Shown here: positions 50,100-62,589 of the stretch, one piece after another
Layout: each line of letters starts with the position of its first letter
How positions within the stretch are numbered: the first letter of the stretch is position 1
From: Deroplatys truncata
Lineage: Eukaryota > Arthropoda > Insecta > Mantodea > Mantidae
Assembly: GCA_030765065.1 (NCBI GenBank)
Contig: CM060986.1
Span: forward strand, 73,649,573-73,713,572
Length of the DNA: 64,000 nucleotides
Direction: 5' to 3'
Made by a program: the position numbers and the translations under genes
Notes under the pieces: model-generated
Told to the model about the DNA's origin: nothing
The model's database searches: none
What the model saw: the letters and a program-made list of their open reading frames with translations, nothing else

Positions 50100-51880
50100 T
50101 GAAACCATTTTTGTACGTATGTTTATTGTGATTAACATGACGCTAATATGAAAACAAAGGATTTTATGTGAATATCGCTGTGAAATGGTAATGGATAGAG
50201 CCACACATCTATCTCTTTTGGCGTTCCAAAACAGGGATAGCTATTGCAGATCTACGCTGTTATTTGCAGCTTAGTAAAATGACTGCTGACCCGTTGACAA
50301 ATTCCTTCTTCTGTTCTGCATCATCCTATACTTTGGCACTCGAGAGCAAAAGGATTGGCATTGACGCATATGTCCTTCAGATTGTATTCCAGCTGTTACA
50401 GCAGAGCTATAATTCATACCGCTATACACGATCCTTTGTCTTTCCATAAACGAACACTGGCAGAAAGAACCCGCTCACAGTATTAATCAATACGATAATA
50501 CGTATATTTATGTTTCTTCTCGTAAATGTTTTCCTATTATGTAGCCATCTGAGAGTAGAATGCAAACTGGATTAAAATATGTGTAAATGCTGTAGACTAT
50601 TAGATGATAAGTTAGAAATCCTCACAGTTAGAATGGAAATGCGTGTACGAAGAACACTGAATGCAACTAATTTATAATATAAGAAGTTATGATTTTAACT
50701 AAGGTAACTAAATCATTTTGCCTTTTTTAATAGCTCCAACGCATTAAACATTCAGTGGCAATGAAAGCATAATCAGCGTACAGACACAGTTCACAGGTTT
50801 TAGGAAAATGTGTTATCAAACCTCCTTCGGTCAATGCATCTTTGAATCAGTATTTCAGCGAAATTCGAAGAGAGAATAATGTGAAGACAGATCATGCAAG
50901 TTTAAACAAATTTATGAACCTTGCTGCCGATAAGTGGTGATGCTTAAAGCAGCATTCCCATGACATGCGGCTTAGCGGATTCATGCTGTAGATTCATTAG
51001 GACCAATGATAAGAACTACTTCACTCATTAGCATTCACTATAGTGAGGCGTTCAAATGAAGTAGTTCATTTCTGAAGTATTGGGGCTTGAAAAAGCTGAT
51101 CTGATGAACTTGTGACCTACCATTCACCCTACGCCACTCATTTATACATAGAACAACAAACCAGGCAGAAATAAGCCTCCCATGTTAACATGGCAACAAA
51201 ACTTCTATGTAGTTCTGCATGTGGTGTAACAAGCAAGTTATGCTATGAAAAATTTGTAGCGGGTAGGCCTTTTATTTATTGTTTAAAGTGTTTAGGTGTT
51301 TAACTTCCCGTATAACAATATCGGTCTGTAGTCACAGTGTATAGAATGGGGAATAATACTCAAATGAGTCCGGAGTCGCTGAGGTGAGAGTTCCCGGCAT
51401 TTTTCTTATGAGGAAAAAGGAAAATCCCGGATAAAACCTCATCCAGGCAACACACCCCATGCAAGAAGAAGGTAGTTAAAGCTGCATTTTTCATAACCAG
51501 TGTTTAATACAGCCAACGACAAAACGATTGGATTGTGAATGTTATGAAATTTAAAATATTATGAAGTGTAAGAACTGACGAATGAGCTACGAATGATAAT
51601 ACTATTAACTGTGAGAATTGTGAACGTTATGAAGTTTGGGAATCGCATTAACATCAGAGTATATCAGAGCATCGCTGCTGAGTCATTCTTAAAGGAATTA
51701 TAGATGTTGGAATGGAACGTTTGTATATGAACGTGCAGCAAATGTAAAACGAACCCCGCTGAATGTTAGTCGTTAGGAGTAAGTAGAAGGAAGACTAATA
51801 TATACGAGTACAGGGGCATTCAAGTTTTGTCAACTTTGTAAAATGTGAGCACTGTGAGCTTTTTGAGCTTCCAATCCATT
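50100..51880. other. Stretch without recognised genes
   Basis: A 61-codon open frame at 50264-50449 shows no family resemblance. The part at 51295-51480 has a moderately GC-rich text that could be a SINE body, but no A/B boxes were found. Confidence 0.35.
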
Positions 51881-51929
51881 AAAAATGAGTGGTTAGTTCA
51901 CGGAAGCGAAACGTTCAATTTGAACGACT

Positions 51930-52065
51930 TATTCAGGAGCTCGTACCTACCACTACTGGATATTTCAGACTGGTGTCGGTAGAAGATTTATCCGTGATTC
52001 AAATCCCGGGTTTGAATGGCATTGAATGTTTCAGTCTGTTTCTACCGTTCCAAGTTAGTCTGCAC
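51930..52065 (+). repeat. SINE-like repeat, copy A
   Basis: ATTCAAATCCCGGG (B-box-like) is followed by GGCATTGAATGTTTCAGTC and CTGTTTCTACCGTTCCAA. The same series occurs at 52290-52342. Confidence 0.5.
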
Positions 52066-52237
52066 GTAGCATGTGATTGACCTAATAGCGGTTAACTATG
52101 AAACCCGGAACTTTAAAGTATTTACGAGATTGTAAGTCGCCATTGGAGTATGTTATCTGAATATGGATTTGAGAACGCCCGTTGCTCTACCGGGAAAGAT
52201 ACGAATCAGTTGAGGATTTAATGTTCGAACTGGCACT

Positions 52238-52345
52238 TGCCATGGTAGCTCAATTGGTAAGAGCAACGGTACATAAAGTTGAAGATCCGTGGTTCAAATC
52301 CCGGCTCTGGCGTTGAATTTTTCAGTCTGATTCTACCTTTCCAAA
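52238..52345 (+). repeat. SINE-like repeat, copy B, with tRNA-like head
   Basis: GCCATGGTAGCTCAATTGGT is a good A box and D arm, and GGTTCAAATCCCGG a good B box. The outer stem is only partly paired (GCCA/TGGC) and the anticodon arm is poor. The tail GGCGTTGAATTTTTCAGTC matches copy A. This is a SINE head rather than a working tRNA. Confidence 0.55.
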
Positions 52346-52794
52346 ACGTTTAATTATTTGCTTGGTGTCGTTTTAACCTTGGTCATATCGCGCCACATAA
52401 AGCGTTTGACAAAAAGGAATACAAATTGGTCAGTTTAACACAATGTAACACATTTTTGAAGAGTGCTGTATCACCTAGGATTGCTGACATGATTTCTGAA
52501 ATTGCATTAGACCCTTATATTTTCATGGAGGCTATAGTGATCAGGTGATTCGGTGAGCGCTGAATTGCAACGGTTGTATATAAGCGGGAGATCGCCAGAA
52601 AGAAGATAGGAGTGTGTAAGAGAAACATGTTTAATGGGGAGGTCGGGTAGTACGACTTGGTCGCTGAGAAATATTTGATAGAATATTAATAGAATAGGCG
52701 GAAGACCATGCCTCAAGCGGTTTACTTGTAGCTGGAGGGGGGGCAAGTCTGGTTTCCAATGCTGGAAATGATATTTTGTATAAAACGGATGAGA

Positions 52795-53661
52795 TTCTGA
52801 TATGTTCGATAGGCGACATGTCAGGCGAACGTGCAAGCCAGGATAGCAATGGTACCCGTCGCTCTTCGAAGAAGGCTTGTACATTCCTCGCAATATGTGG
52901 CCGGGCATTGTCCTGTTGAAATGTGGCCTGTGGAGATGCCTGAAGCAGGGAGTACCTGAGGCTCTACAACCACCGTTAGGTACCGGTTGCTGTTCAAAGT
53001 GCCCTCAATTCGTAGGAGGCGAGATAGATTGTTATAACCAATAGCGCCCCAAACCATCACACCTAGTGTTTGTCCGCTATGCTGCTCAACAATGCAGCCC
53101 TTCAGGTTGCGCTCACCACGGTACCGCCGGACACGTATGCGGCCATCACTGTAGGATACGTTGAAGCGAGACTCGTCCGAAAAGACTACATTTTGCCACT
53201 CAGCATCCCAATGACTGTGTTCACGTGCCCATTGCAATCGGAGGTGTTTGTGGTTTCTGGACAATGGAAGCCGACGTAATGGCATGCATGCAACCTGTCC
53301 AACCTGCAGCAGACGGCGCGAACCGTTAATGCAGACAAGTTCATACCTGTTGCATTGCTCCAGCGTCGAGCCAACACTGTGGATGAAGCTGTACGGTCCG
53401 TTATGGCCATGCGGACAAGATGACGCCATCCCATGTTGTGGTCATGTTCCGTGGTCCAGTACCCGCTCTTCGCTGCGTACGACCTTCATTTATCCACTGC
53501 TTCCACACATGCATCACTGTCGTAGCAGCATGCCCTGTACGAGCCGAAATGACACGGTATGACAAACCCGCTTCCCGGAGACCGATCATTCTGCCCCGTT
53601 CGAACTCACTCACATGCCGATATGGCTCCCTTTGACGTCGACGAGGCATACTGGCACTCAC
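52795..53661 (-). pseudogene. Tc1-like transposase remnant (DD34E type)
   Basis: Pieces in order: HVSEFERGRMIGLREAGLSY and VISARTGHAATTVMHVWKQW (helix-turn-helix domains), NVVFSDESRFNV (first Asp), VMVWGAIGYN, then in other frames a decayed QDNARPH-like region and SPDMSPIEHI (final Glu). Two or more frameshifts separate them. The enzyme cannot be made. Confidence 0.75.
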
Positions 53662-53860
53662 TTTGTTTCCACCTTGTTTGACAGCTCTGCACTGACTACA
53701 CTAGGCGCAACACTGACCTTGTCGGACCGACACGAGAGGACTCTGCTCGGCATACGTGCATCCCATCTCTCTGCAAACCTAATCACTTATTGCTTGCACA
53801 CTCTTCTACACTTCCATCAAGTTTGGAGTTATTCGGGAAATTCTTTCTTGGTGTTGCAAT
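52795..53860 (-). mobile_element. Tc1-like DNA transposon, dead and truncated
   Basis: The transposase N-terminus lies at about 53650 on the - strand and the catalytic region at 52800-53250. The coding ends abruptly after SPDMSPIEHI at about 52795, where unrelated sequence begins, so the 3' end is lost. Outer inverted repeats were not found on both sides. Confidence 0.7.
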
Positions 53861-53861
53861 T

Positions 53862-54940
53862 TTCACAAACGGCTGTGTATGTTTAATTGGAAGGAATCCG
53901 CACTAGCATAACCTTCTTGTCTGTTGTACAGCAACTGAATGTTTAGGGTCAGTTTGTCCGCTGGAAATCTAGTTTGGAGGCTCAGCAGAGCATGCATTGA
54001 GTCTGCATAGATGATATAAGAGAGAGAGTTATTAAGAGCATAGTTCTCGCAAAATTTATAAAAGGTACAAACGATACGCTGCGTAATAGAAGTAAACTGA
54101 ATAAGGCTCCCATTCTTCTGTAATGACCTGGGGTTGAGGAGAGCTGCAGCGGGATAGTACCAATGACCTGGTAGCATGCCACATGCCTAAGTTGCCGAAT
54201 TGTTTCGTTCAACTCAGTCATACAGAATTGGAGCACATTTTATGTTGTATTCTCTGGGGTTTTCCAATTAGGGTTTAGATGCACATGCCACACTGGTCTA
54301 CTGGAAACTGGATAAATTGACAACAGCCTAATTTATTAGAAAAAACAAGGAAGGGAGGTGAAGTGATAAGATCCGCCCGAATAATAAATAATAACGAATA
54401 AGAATAATAATTAATAAGCATATCATCAAAATAATAAGAAGGAACACCAGTATGAGGGAAGAATGAAAGAGAACATTAAGAATTGGGGGAATGAAATCAT
54501 GAAGAGAGAAAAAAACGTAGAGGGTAGATATTAATTAATAATAAGAACATGAAATAAAAAACTTTAGTTGAGAACGAAAAACTTGGCGAAAATCACAGAA
54601 AGATAGCAGAGGTAGGGAAGGACAGGAAAAGAACATTAGGGATCGCATTAGTGACAATAGGAACCGAGTTGTGCACACAGGATGTCAAGACAACGGGCAG
54701 GAAACCGAAGTTAATCAAGCGCACAGAAAATTCAGTAAAGCGAACATAATTTGTTAATATTAGACGCGAGCGACGCTCGGACGATGTTATTGAGAACCAA
54801 TGGTAGACGGAGGAAAAATTCAGAAATGTAACCAATCATAACGAATAAAAGTCACGTGAATAGCAAAAAGTGAGAGAGAAACTAGAAAATAGAAAATTAT
54901 TTATGAAGGACAGCGACGTTCAGACGTGCGTAAGATACCT
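53862..54940. other. Stretch without recognised genes
   Basis: A/T-rich and purine-rich text with short random frames. No repeat recognised. Confidence 0.3.
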
Positions 54941-54942
54941 CA

Positions 54943-55038
54943 CTCTGTGTCGAAACGTCGGGGAGAGAGGAAGACTCTGTGTCGAAACGTCGGGGAGAGA
55001 AGAAGATTCTGTGTCGAAACGTCGGGGAGAGAAGATGA
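54943..55038. repeat. Three-copy 32-bp tandem repeat
   Basis: Three units begin at 54943, 54975 and 55007, each with CTGTGTCGAAACGTCGGGGA and differing at a few bases. The frame across it encodes an 11-residue quasi-repeat, but there is no sign of a gene. Possibly part of a retroelement leader. Confidence 0.85.
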
Positions 55039-55620
55039 TTTGGAGGGAAAGAAATAGATTTGTGTAGGAAACGTGAGGGAAAGTAAGATAGATCTAGAAA
55101 TTCAAAATATCTTATATTAAAGAGGGAAACAGTGTGGCGGTCTTCGAGTAAATATTTATGTATTGAAAACCAGTTTAAGGCAACCGTGAGGAACAAGGTA
55201 GCTAGGGACTGACGAAAGGAAAAGTCATTAGCATAGTATTGTAACATACTTCAACTTCGCAAAGTAATTAAGAAAGGGTAAGAGCACGGAAACAGTAGCA
55301 GGGGTGACAGGAAAAATCGCGTCTTGTGTGGAAAGGAGATTCGTACGAGGACATCAGTGTGGATCATCAATAAATGGGCCATCTGAGAGGAGAAAGTGAA
55401 CTTCATTTATCTCCCATCCACACTCCCTGAGGTAAGAGACTCCTGAACCTAAATTCCTCTACCTGAGTAGTCGGCAGCAACAACAATCCAACCACCAAGA
55501 ACCGCACCATTACCAACCTTATATTTTCCATTCCCAAACCTCGCTACAGAGGGAAGGAGAGGAAGGTTTTGCGGAAATATGTGGCTACAATACCCTCAGT
55601 TTGTTTTGACCGCAGGAGAG

Positions 55621-55621
<1 letters not shown>

Positions 55622-55664
<43 letters not shown>
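55622..55664. repeat. (ATT)n microsatellite
   Basis: About 14 uninterrupted ATT units. Confidence 0.95.
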
Positions 55665-55666
<2 letters not shown>

Positions 55667-57518
55667 TAATACAAATATTAAAGCTATAACAATGAATCAA
55701 TTAAGTGTAACATCTGTTATAATAAAAAAATTCAAGGATAGGTTTGAAAATCTTTTCCGTGCTAAATATATTAAGTTATTATATCGATAATGTACAGTAT
55801 AACGCGAATAGGCGGTGGTAGATTGTATTATCGGTAACTGCTTGTGGTGAACAGAGTTTCGAGCAATCAAAGAACAGTATTCACGTAAATGAGCGGAAAG
55901 CATTGGAGGAAACGCCAAATAAAATTCACTGAGGTAAGTTGGGAAGTTTGGAATCTGAAAGGTCCGGTGTCATAATAATGTTGCATCCATGGACATGGGT
56001 CAAGCAAATCCTTCACTTCGCGAAAATGTTTTAAGGCACTGACTTCATGAGCATTCATATTGGGCCGCCAGGCACATTTCGTGACTTCACGCATTGAGGT
56101 AAACTTATCCGTGTGAACATATGGATATTTGCAGAAATATTGACTTTGTTGCGTACTAAACGTTTTGTTTTATTAACAACAGTGTGATGGTAACCTTTAT
56201 AACTATAATGATAGCAAAAGTGCAGTTTATTACGAACTTAAATGTCATCGTAACCTTTCAAAAGAACCGTATCTTGTTTGATATTAAAATGGAACGGTCT
56301 CCATGAGGATATAAGAATCCATGGTAATCTAGCAGAAACCATGTCGGCAACCCTAGCGATCCAGTGTTCTCTAAAAATGTGCTATATTATGTTAGGCTAA
56401 CCAATTTTTGTATACTTCATTGTGAAATTGTAAAACATCTCATGTAGTCACGATTTTACCAAGATACTAAAACTATACAAACAAATAAATGAAGCGTTTA
56501 CCGGCATCTGATGAAAATACCTATATATTGTAGGGTATTTCGTAAATAAATAGTTGAAAATCAGCGTTTCACTCCTCTGAAGTAACCACTCAGTTTTAAT
56601 GGATTGGAAGTTCAAACAGCTTAAAACTCTCACATTGTATAAGTCAACAAAACCTGAATGAGTTTTCATTTTAAAGAGGGTGTCTTATTGCATTTAAATA
56701 ACCTTCTATAATAGACCACAAGACAGGGGAGGAAAAGTTACCGTAGTTAAATCAGCAGGTTACTTCCTCGGCGTGCACAAATTGTATTAAAAGCCCAGTG
56801 TTCATATACGGAATATACGCAAATTACGGTTATAAGTACTTTGTATTTTAATATTATTATGTTTGGCAATCCTAAATATCATAGCTTAATATAGAGCGAA
56901 CTTAGTGCGGTAAATACAACCCATGATATAAAAGCGACAAAGCACGAAGTAGAAAACGCACTGTATATAAGATGATACATAATGTATAAAAATAGGTATA
57001 CGCAGTTTACAGCAGTACGATAATACTGTATACACTAGCATTGGTGTATGCAATAATGATACAAATTAAGTTAGTCATCGTATGATATTTTTACGGCCTA
57101 GCGCAAACATAATTACGATATTCACCTTTATATATAGGTGTTATAGCATTCAACCGACAAACTTTGAGGAGTCACAGAGGAGTGACAGGCAAGCACTTCT
57201 ATATAGAACAGTTACAGTCTTTGAGTTCATGGTTGTTTACAATAAATCAGATTAATAACGAACCAGTACATCACTCATAAAACTTCCCTGAGTTGCCGCT
57301 ACTTGCAGGTAATCGTGATTATGTTCAAATATTCCACGTGAATACCTCCGTAACGTGTGCTTAAACTTTGAAACGAACGTGAGAAATTAAAATTGGGTTC
57401 ACTCCAATTGTACGCCATTCATCGGTTTGGGAAAATCAACCTGCTTGCCCACTGTCACCAGACTGACAGTCGAGCACACCTACGACTGCGTTATTACTAC
57501 AGCTAAATGTATGTCTGT

Positions 57519-57522
<4 letters not shown>
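55665..57522. other. AT-rich stretch, no gene seen
   Basis: No coding, element or structured RNA was recognised. Confidence 0.35.

Positions 57523-57590
<68 letters not shown>
57523..57590. repeat. (GT)n microsatellite
   Basis: About 33 uninterrupted GT units. Confidence 0.95.
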
Positions 57591-57591
<1 letters not shown>

Positions 57592-57840
57592 AACGCCCGT
57601 TCTTACTGCGTACGGCATCATAGGCGGTGGACACTGAGGATACATGCAATAAAATGATTATTGGGAAAGGAAACTTGGGAAGGAAACGTTCATTATGTAA
57701 CTTCAAAGTTTGTTTTCACCGCCCATAACTGTCCTATACCAAGGTGTTCCTGTACCATCCTTTGTAACGCCTGAAAGTGTGTCGGCTGAATTCCGTAACA
57801 TTCTGTGTGAATGGGTGCACGTGCGTGTGCGCGCGTATGT

Positions 57841-57842
57841 CT

Positions 57843-57886
<44 letters not shown>
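57841..57886. repeat. (CT)n microsatellite
   Basis: CT units with two short CCCT breaks at the left. Confidence 0.9.
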
Positions 57887-57887
<1 letters not shown>

Positions 57888-58598
57888 AAAAGCAAAGCGT
57901 CTTGATTTTACGTGAGAATATACTATCACTGTGTTTGTAATAAATTTAACGTAATTTTTTATGGTCTCTGCATTTAACAAAGAAGTAATACTCCCTCTCA
58001 CACCCCTCCTGGCCCTTGTATCACAGCAGCTCCAACTTGGGTGGGTTCATTATTTACTAACTGCAATGCAGAGAAAATAGTTTTTCTCTGTGCCAAAAGT
58101 GACTACTCGCTGAGTAGTTACAGTCTGATAGCCAGCATTTTCTTGCAAATCATGGGTGTGTTGGTGGCTTATCTTGTTACCCAGCATCCTCCTTTCCTAA
58201 GTGTCTTTGTATCTCAGTTTTGTTGTGCAGGTAAATCTTTATGTTACTATATGCCGTTAAGTACCTAACTATGACACAACCCTATAAGCCAGTTTTTATT
58301 ATTGATCGTTCTCATCGTCCAGTTATGCGCAAAGGATTCTTTTCTTGTTGACATAACAATTATTCCTTGAGAAATAATGATTTATACTTCTAAGGCCGAG
58401 AATTCTTTACTTGTATGATACTAAAAAAATAGAGCAATAAATTAAATTGCTTCTCTCTTGTTTTCAGAATATTAACTTAAAGATCCCAACAAGCCTTTAA
58501 AATAATCTTGTGTGTTACAGTCACATGACTTTGCCCATTTTCTGTAAGCTATTCTTACAAAAGCTTATTTTTCTATCAATTTTGCAGTAAAGCTTATA

Positions 58599-59112
58599 CA
58601 GAGAGAGCCAAAAGACTACGAACCGGCTGCGTGGTGCTTTTCCTGTCTGCGTCCTCGGCGCTCGTTGCCGTCTGCCACTATCATAGAAAAGCGCGGATGA
58701 AACCATACATTTTTAAAACCACTTTTAAAGGCTTTACTTAGCAACTTTATGAATGTGTGTTTGAGGACAGAATTATTAGTAGAGATTTGTGGTCCCCCGA
58801 CCTAACCCCCTGCGATTTCTATCTCTGGGGTAACTTAAACAAAGTGTACAAGATAAGCCCACACACCCTGGAAGAATTAAAACAAAATATCCGCCAGGAA
58901 ATGGCCAGCATTTCTCAACGTGAACTACGGCGAGTAATGGCTATTTCTTAAAGAGGTGCCAAAAATGTATGGGCAACGACGGTGGCCAGTTTCAGCACCT
59001 CTTTTCATAAAGTTGGTAAGTAAAGCCTTTAAAAGTAGTTTTAAAAATGTTGTATGGTTTCATCCGCGCCTTTCTATGATAGCGGCAGTCGGCAGCGAGC
59101 GCCGAGAATGTA
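58599..59112 (+). mobile_element. Internally deleted mariner/Tc-like transposon with long inverted ends
   Basis: The left end (CAGAGAGAGCC, TA at 58597) and the right part are long inverted repeats: GGCGCGGATGAAACCATAC at about 58691 and its complement at about 59060. The right terminus is cut short. Between them lies the transposase C-terminus: RDLWSPDLTPCDFYLWGN then HTLEELKQNIRQEMASIS. The rest of the coding is deleted. The MITE at 36135-36365 is a smaller relative. Confidence 0.65.
58757..58951 (+). pseudogene. Transposase C-terminal fragment
   Basis: SPDLTPCDFYLWGNLNKVYK carries the last acidic catalytic residue region of a Tc/mariner enzyme, followed by the usual HTLEELKQNIRQE tail. 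About 65 codons remain, with no start of its own. It cannot act alone. Confidence 0.65.
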
Positions 59113-59617
59113 TAGTATGAATTCCGAATGAAGAGGACTTCACAGGCTATTCGCAGAAAATTCAAGATAAACTCTTTATTTGCCATACAGATATCTTAAA
59201 CATAATCTGGTATTTTTAAAGCCATTTAAAGAAAATCAAAAATAATGAAAATTTGTCCATATAAACGAGAGTTAGGGTTGGGGAATCTTCATGAAAATCT
59301 TCGTGTTGCATCTTTGAAGATGCTGAACTTAAATACCCGGTGTGGTATTCATTTGACATTTAGTTTTGAGTTATGCTTTTCTCTCTCTTACTCTCTCTCT
59401 CCCCCTCTGTCACGCAAACATGGATCTTGTTTCTAAAAATACTTTTTGGATTTAGGAGACTCAAAACGTGTATATCCAACGAAATCTCGATATCGAATTT
59501 TTGATTGGAATGTAGTAGCCTCTTAACTAGCACCGATACCAATTTTTATTCAAATTTTGTAACATAATCACTCACATCATATATGTATTGTTTCTGGTAA
59601 GTTGAAACATACACACC

Positions 59618-59705
59618 GACACGGGTGGCCGATGTCGTTAAGACTTGGTCTTGTGAAGGGGAGATCCGTGGTTCAAATCCCGCCAGAGACTTCATTCCTC
59701 ATAAT
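59618..59705 (+). repeat. tRNA-like SINE head
   Basis: GGGTGGCCGATGTCGTTAAG resembles an A box, and GTGGTTCAAATCCCGCC a B box, about 35 bases later. Outer stems do not pair well, so it is not a working tRNA. The element body beyond is not defined. Confidence 0.4.
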
Positions 59706-59849
59706 TGGCAAATGCCGAAGAAGCATTTGAGCCTGGAACGTCTTCCCAAATTTCCTATCACAATTATCATTTCATTTAATATATCATCAGTGTCAATCAC
59801 CTGTGGTGTCGCATGTAGTAAGGACGAGCCTTAAATACCACATAAAATG

Positions 59850-61045
59850 TCTGATGTGTTACATTCACATGATTTTCTCTATTCACTCTTCTTACAAAAG
59901 CTTATAATTCTAGCTACTTCTCGTTAATACAGATAAACTTTCAATTCACATTTACGCATTCTTTTGTAGGATAGGATAGATAAAGAGACCGTGTCGTTAT
60001 GTAATGGCTTCCAAGCTCTTTGCATGACCACGAGGGGAAAAAAGAACTATTTTACATTTGAGAAAAGTAAAAGTACTTGAAAATTCAAACTAATAACAAG
60101 CAGTATCCACAAAATAAATAAAAAATATATTGTGTGCTTTAACGAGACGTGTACTAAAATCTTGTATATATATTACGGTTTACCAGTTATACGAAAGTCA
60201 TTCAGAATAAAGAGGGCTTTAGAGGGTATTCCTAGAAAATTCAAGATACACATTTCATTTGTCGTGCAAAATATTAAATATGTTGTATTTTAACCAAAAT
60301 CGTTAGAGCCATTTTTTGAGAAAATGAAAATTTTCGAAGATTTTTACGGGGTAGTTTGGGGTAGAGAGGTTTTCTTGAAAATCTTCGTATCGCATCCTTG
60401 GAAGATGCTGAAGCACACATGCGGACCCTTTTCTAAAAATGCTCTTTTTGACTTCAAGAATCTCAAATTGTGCATTTTTGTGAAATCTCGGTATTGAATG
60501 TTTGGATGGAATACAACACAGGGTTATTCAAAAAGAAGGAACAGATTTTAAATATTCATTTTTAAAGAATGACAGCAAATAGCGACACATACGACACATC
60601 ATTGAATAGAGGAAAGTTCAAAGTTTTAAGCCCCACCTATTCAGTGTCTACAGCGGCGCTGTGTTTGTTTACGAGAAAATGGCGACGCCTCAGGAAAAGG
60701 TGTTTTGTGTGCTGCATTATGCAAAAAGTGAATCCATTGTTTCATTGCAGCATGCATTTCTTGCAGGCTCAACAACGAGCCGCCTTGTAATAAAAAATTA
60801 CAATTGATACAATAAATTAGTAGAAGATGGTTGCGTATGCATTGCGTATGCACACAGAAAAGCACTGGTCGTCCTCGCATAACAAATGATGCTCATTTTG
60901 AACACAAAATAAAATTTAGAACTTTTCTCTATTCAGTGATTATCGCATGTGTTGCCATCTACTGTCGTTCACTAGAAATAAATATGTAAAGTATGTTCCT
61001 TCTTTTTGAATAACCCTGTACTTACCTATAGTAAATAGTAGAGCA
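59850..61045 (-). repeat. R900 copy, inverted, with a MITE inside
   Basis: It starts with the complement of the 3' end (CTGATGTGTTACATTCACATG at 59850), runs through TTCTTGAAAATCTTCG at about 60373 and ends near TATAGTAAATAGTAGAG at 61027. The MITE at 60519-61018 splits its 5' part. Confidence 0.65.
60519..61018 (+). mobile_element. MITE with perfect 25-bp inverted ends (500 bp)
   Basis: The first and last 25 bases are exact complements (begin CAGGGTTATTCAAAAAG). It sits inside an R900 copy, interrupting known repeat text. A short coding remnant at 60679 reads MATPQEKVFCVLHYAKSES, the N-terminus of a Tc/mariner-type transposase. The rest of the enzyme is deleted, so it depended on an outside transposase. 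Perfect ends suggest recent movement. Confidence 0.75.
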
Positions 61046-62040
61046 GAAGAAGAAACATGTATAAATTTTGAATAAAAATTTCCTGTTCAAACCGAGGTCC
61101 TTCCCTTGCTGGTAATCTACAACATTGCCAAAAAACCTAAATTATTTTTCTATCACGAAAATACTATTCTCGAAAATGCGAAGTTGTATAAATTTCCAGC
61201 GCAGTACGTACAGGAGCACAAAGGTCAGCGTAGTCTAGTCGTGCCAGGAAGCGCTCTAAACCTTGCAAGGTGTTAACGTACACCGGAAGTGTGATGCAGC
61301 ATGTATCTTTTGTTTAGACACGTGTTGTTAAAGCCTGCCTTTGGTTTGTTCGTTAACACTACTGAATAGCAGATCATAGACAGACGGTTATGTTACTCAG
61401 GCTACTGAAACAAACACTCATAATGACAATCGGTGTTCTGCACTGGTTGCAAACATGCACGAAAGAATAAACTATGTAATCGTAGCTGGGGACGATTATA
61501 CCAGATTCTAAAACACAAGATTTCATTTTTGTCTTCCATTCGTTGTTTCGACAAGTTACTTGTTCCAGGAGAAATACATTATCTATAAATCGGAAATGTT
61601 TCAGAAATTAATTTATTTCTTGATATATGGCGTGGCCTCAGCTATGAAATAGTACTTGTTTAGTTTGCTTTTTAAGCACAATTATCCTTAGCTATCGTCT
61701 TCGTTATTTTATTTATATTAAGTGGAGTAACTATATTGTAACTAGCAGCTACACAGAATATACCTTTTCAGTTTTATGTATTTTACTCCATCGAATTATA
61801 TACAATTATATTTGTAGCTGTAAGTTTGCTTTTCTCAAGATAAGAATTTATCAGTTTCTTGTTATTTTATGCATTAGCTTATTTTTGTGCTCAGATGCGT
61901 TGTATACAACATTTAGAAGTTGGCTCCATTAAAATTATCATTCAACATCCTCGCATTTTCTTCGAAATCATGTAGTAACAACTTAGCTGCAAGAGAACCG
62001 TAAATGTGTTTATTACTGCATCTTACAAGGTGAAAAATTG
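61046..62040. other. Stretch without recognised genes
   Basis: AT-rich, with no coding or repeat recognised. Confidence 0.35.
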
Positions 62041-62044
62041 GAAT

Positions 62045-62135
62045 AAAAAATATAACCACATGCTGGGGTTTGAACCGGGAACCTTCAGTACACTTCAAAC
62101 CGTGTGTGTTTTACCACTGAGCTACGACAGCAGAT
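62045..62135 (-). repeat. tRNA-like SINE head or tRNA pseudogene
   Basis: The - strand begins TGCTGTCGTAGCTCAGTGGT (A box) and ends GGTTCAAACCCCAGCA (B box plus outer stem TGCTG/CAGCA). The D arm does not close and the anticodon arm has only four pairs, so it is not a working tRNA. Confidence 0.5.
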
Positions 62136-62589
62136 TTTAGTGTTTGGCTTATATATAACATAGATGTTGGTTCTATTAAAATTATCATTCCACGTGTTTT
62201 CCGTTTTCTTGCCTATGCTATATAGTTAATAGTTCAGCAGCAAGCGAAAATGGCGACTTGTTTTGTGATATTTAGTCCATGTTTCGCCGTACTGGGTTAA
62301 TATAGTGATAGAAATTTTCGAAATGAGTGACAGGTTAAAATGGCGACCCCGATAGTATACATCTACGACCACGGTTGATTTAGTTTTCATACTCCTTACT
62401 CACGGAACGCCTGAATGATTCTGACCCGCGAAAAGCGTACATTTACTTTTTTGAAAGATAGTACGGGGAGAATGTATTCAAGGGGCGGGACCGCACCCTG
62501 CGATTGAATAATAAAAAATGTTCCCTGCTTCCCATTTATTGTAGTCTTAACATTATATCTCTTCCGAAAATAAAACGTAGGAATTCGTA

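Larger units (their letters stand above)
58505..59530 (-). repeat. R900 copy, inverted, split by a DNA transposon
   Basis: Its 3' end (TGTGTTACAGTCACATGACTTT at 58511) lies left of the transposon at 58599-59112, and the remaining blocks (CCGAATGAAGAGGACTTCAC, then ATCTTCATGAAAATCTTCG and CGAAATCTCGATATCG) lie right of it. The order shows the transposon came later. Confidence 0.6.

Noticed and set aside
52238-52312. Functional tRNA gene
   Set aside because: A and B boxes are good, but the acceptor and anticodon stems do not pair properly, and the downstream tail matches another SINE copy.
54943-55038. CRISPR-like array
   Set aside because: Three directly adjoining 32-bp units with no spacers, in a eukaryotic context.
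54950-55065. Hammerhead-like motif in the GTCGAAACGTC repeat
   Set aside because: GAAAC is present but there is no CUGANGA box at a fitting distance on either strand.
62045-62135. Functional tRNA gene on the - strand
   Set aside because: The D arm does not close and the anticodon arm has only about four pairs.
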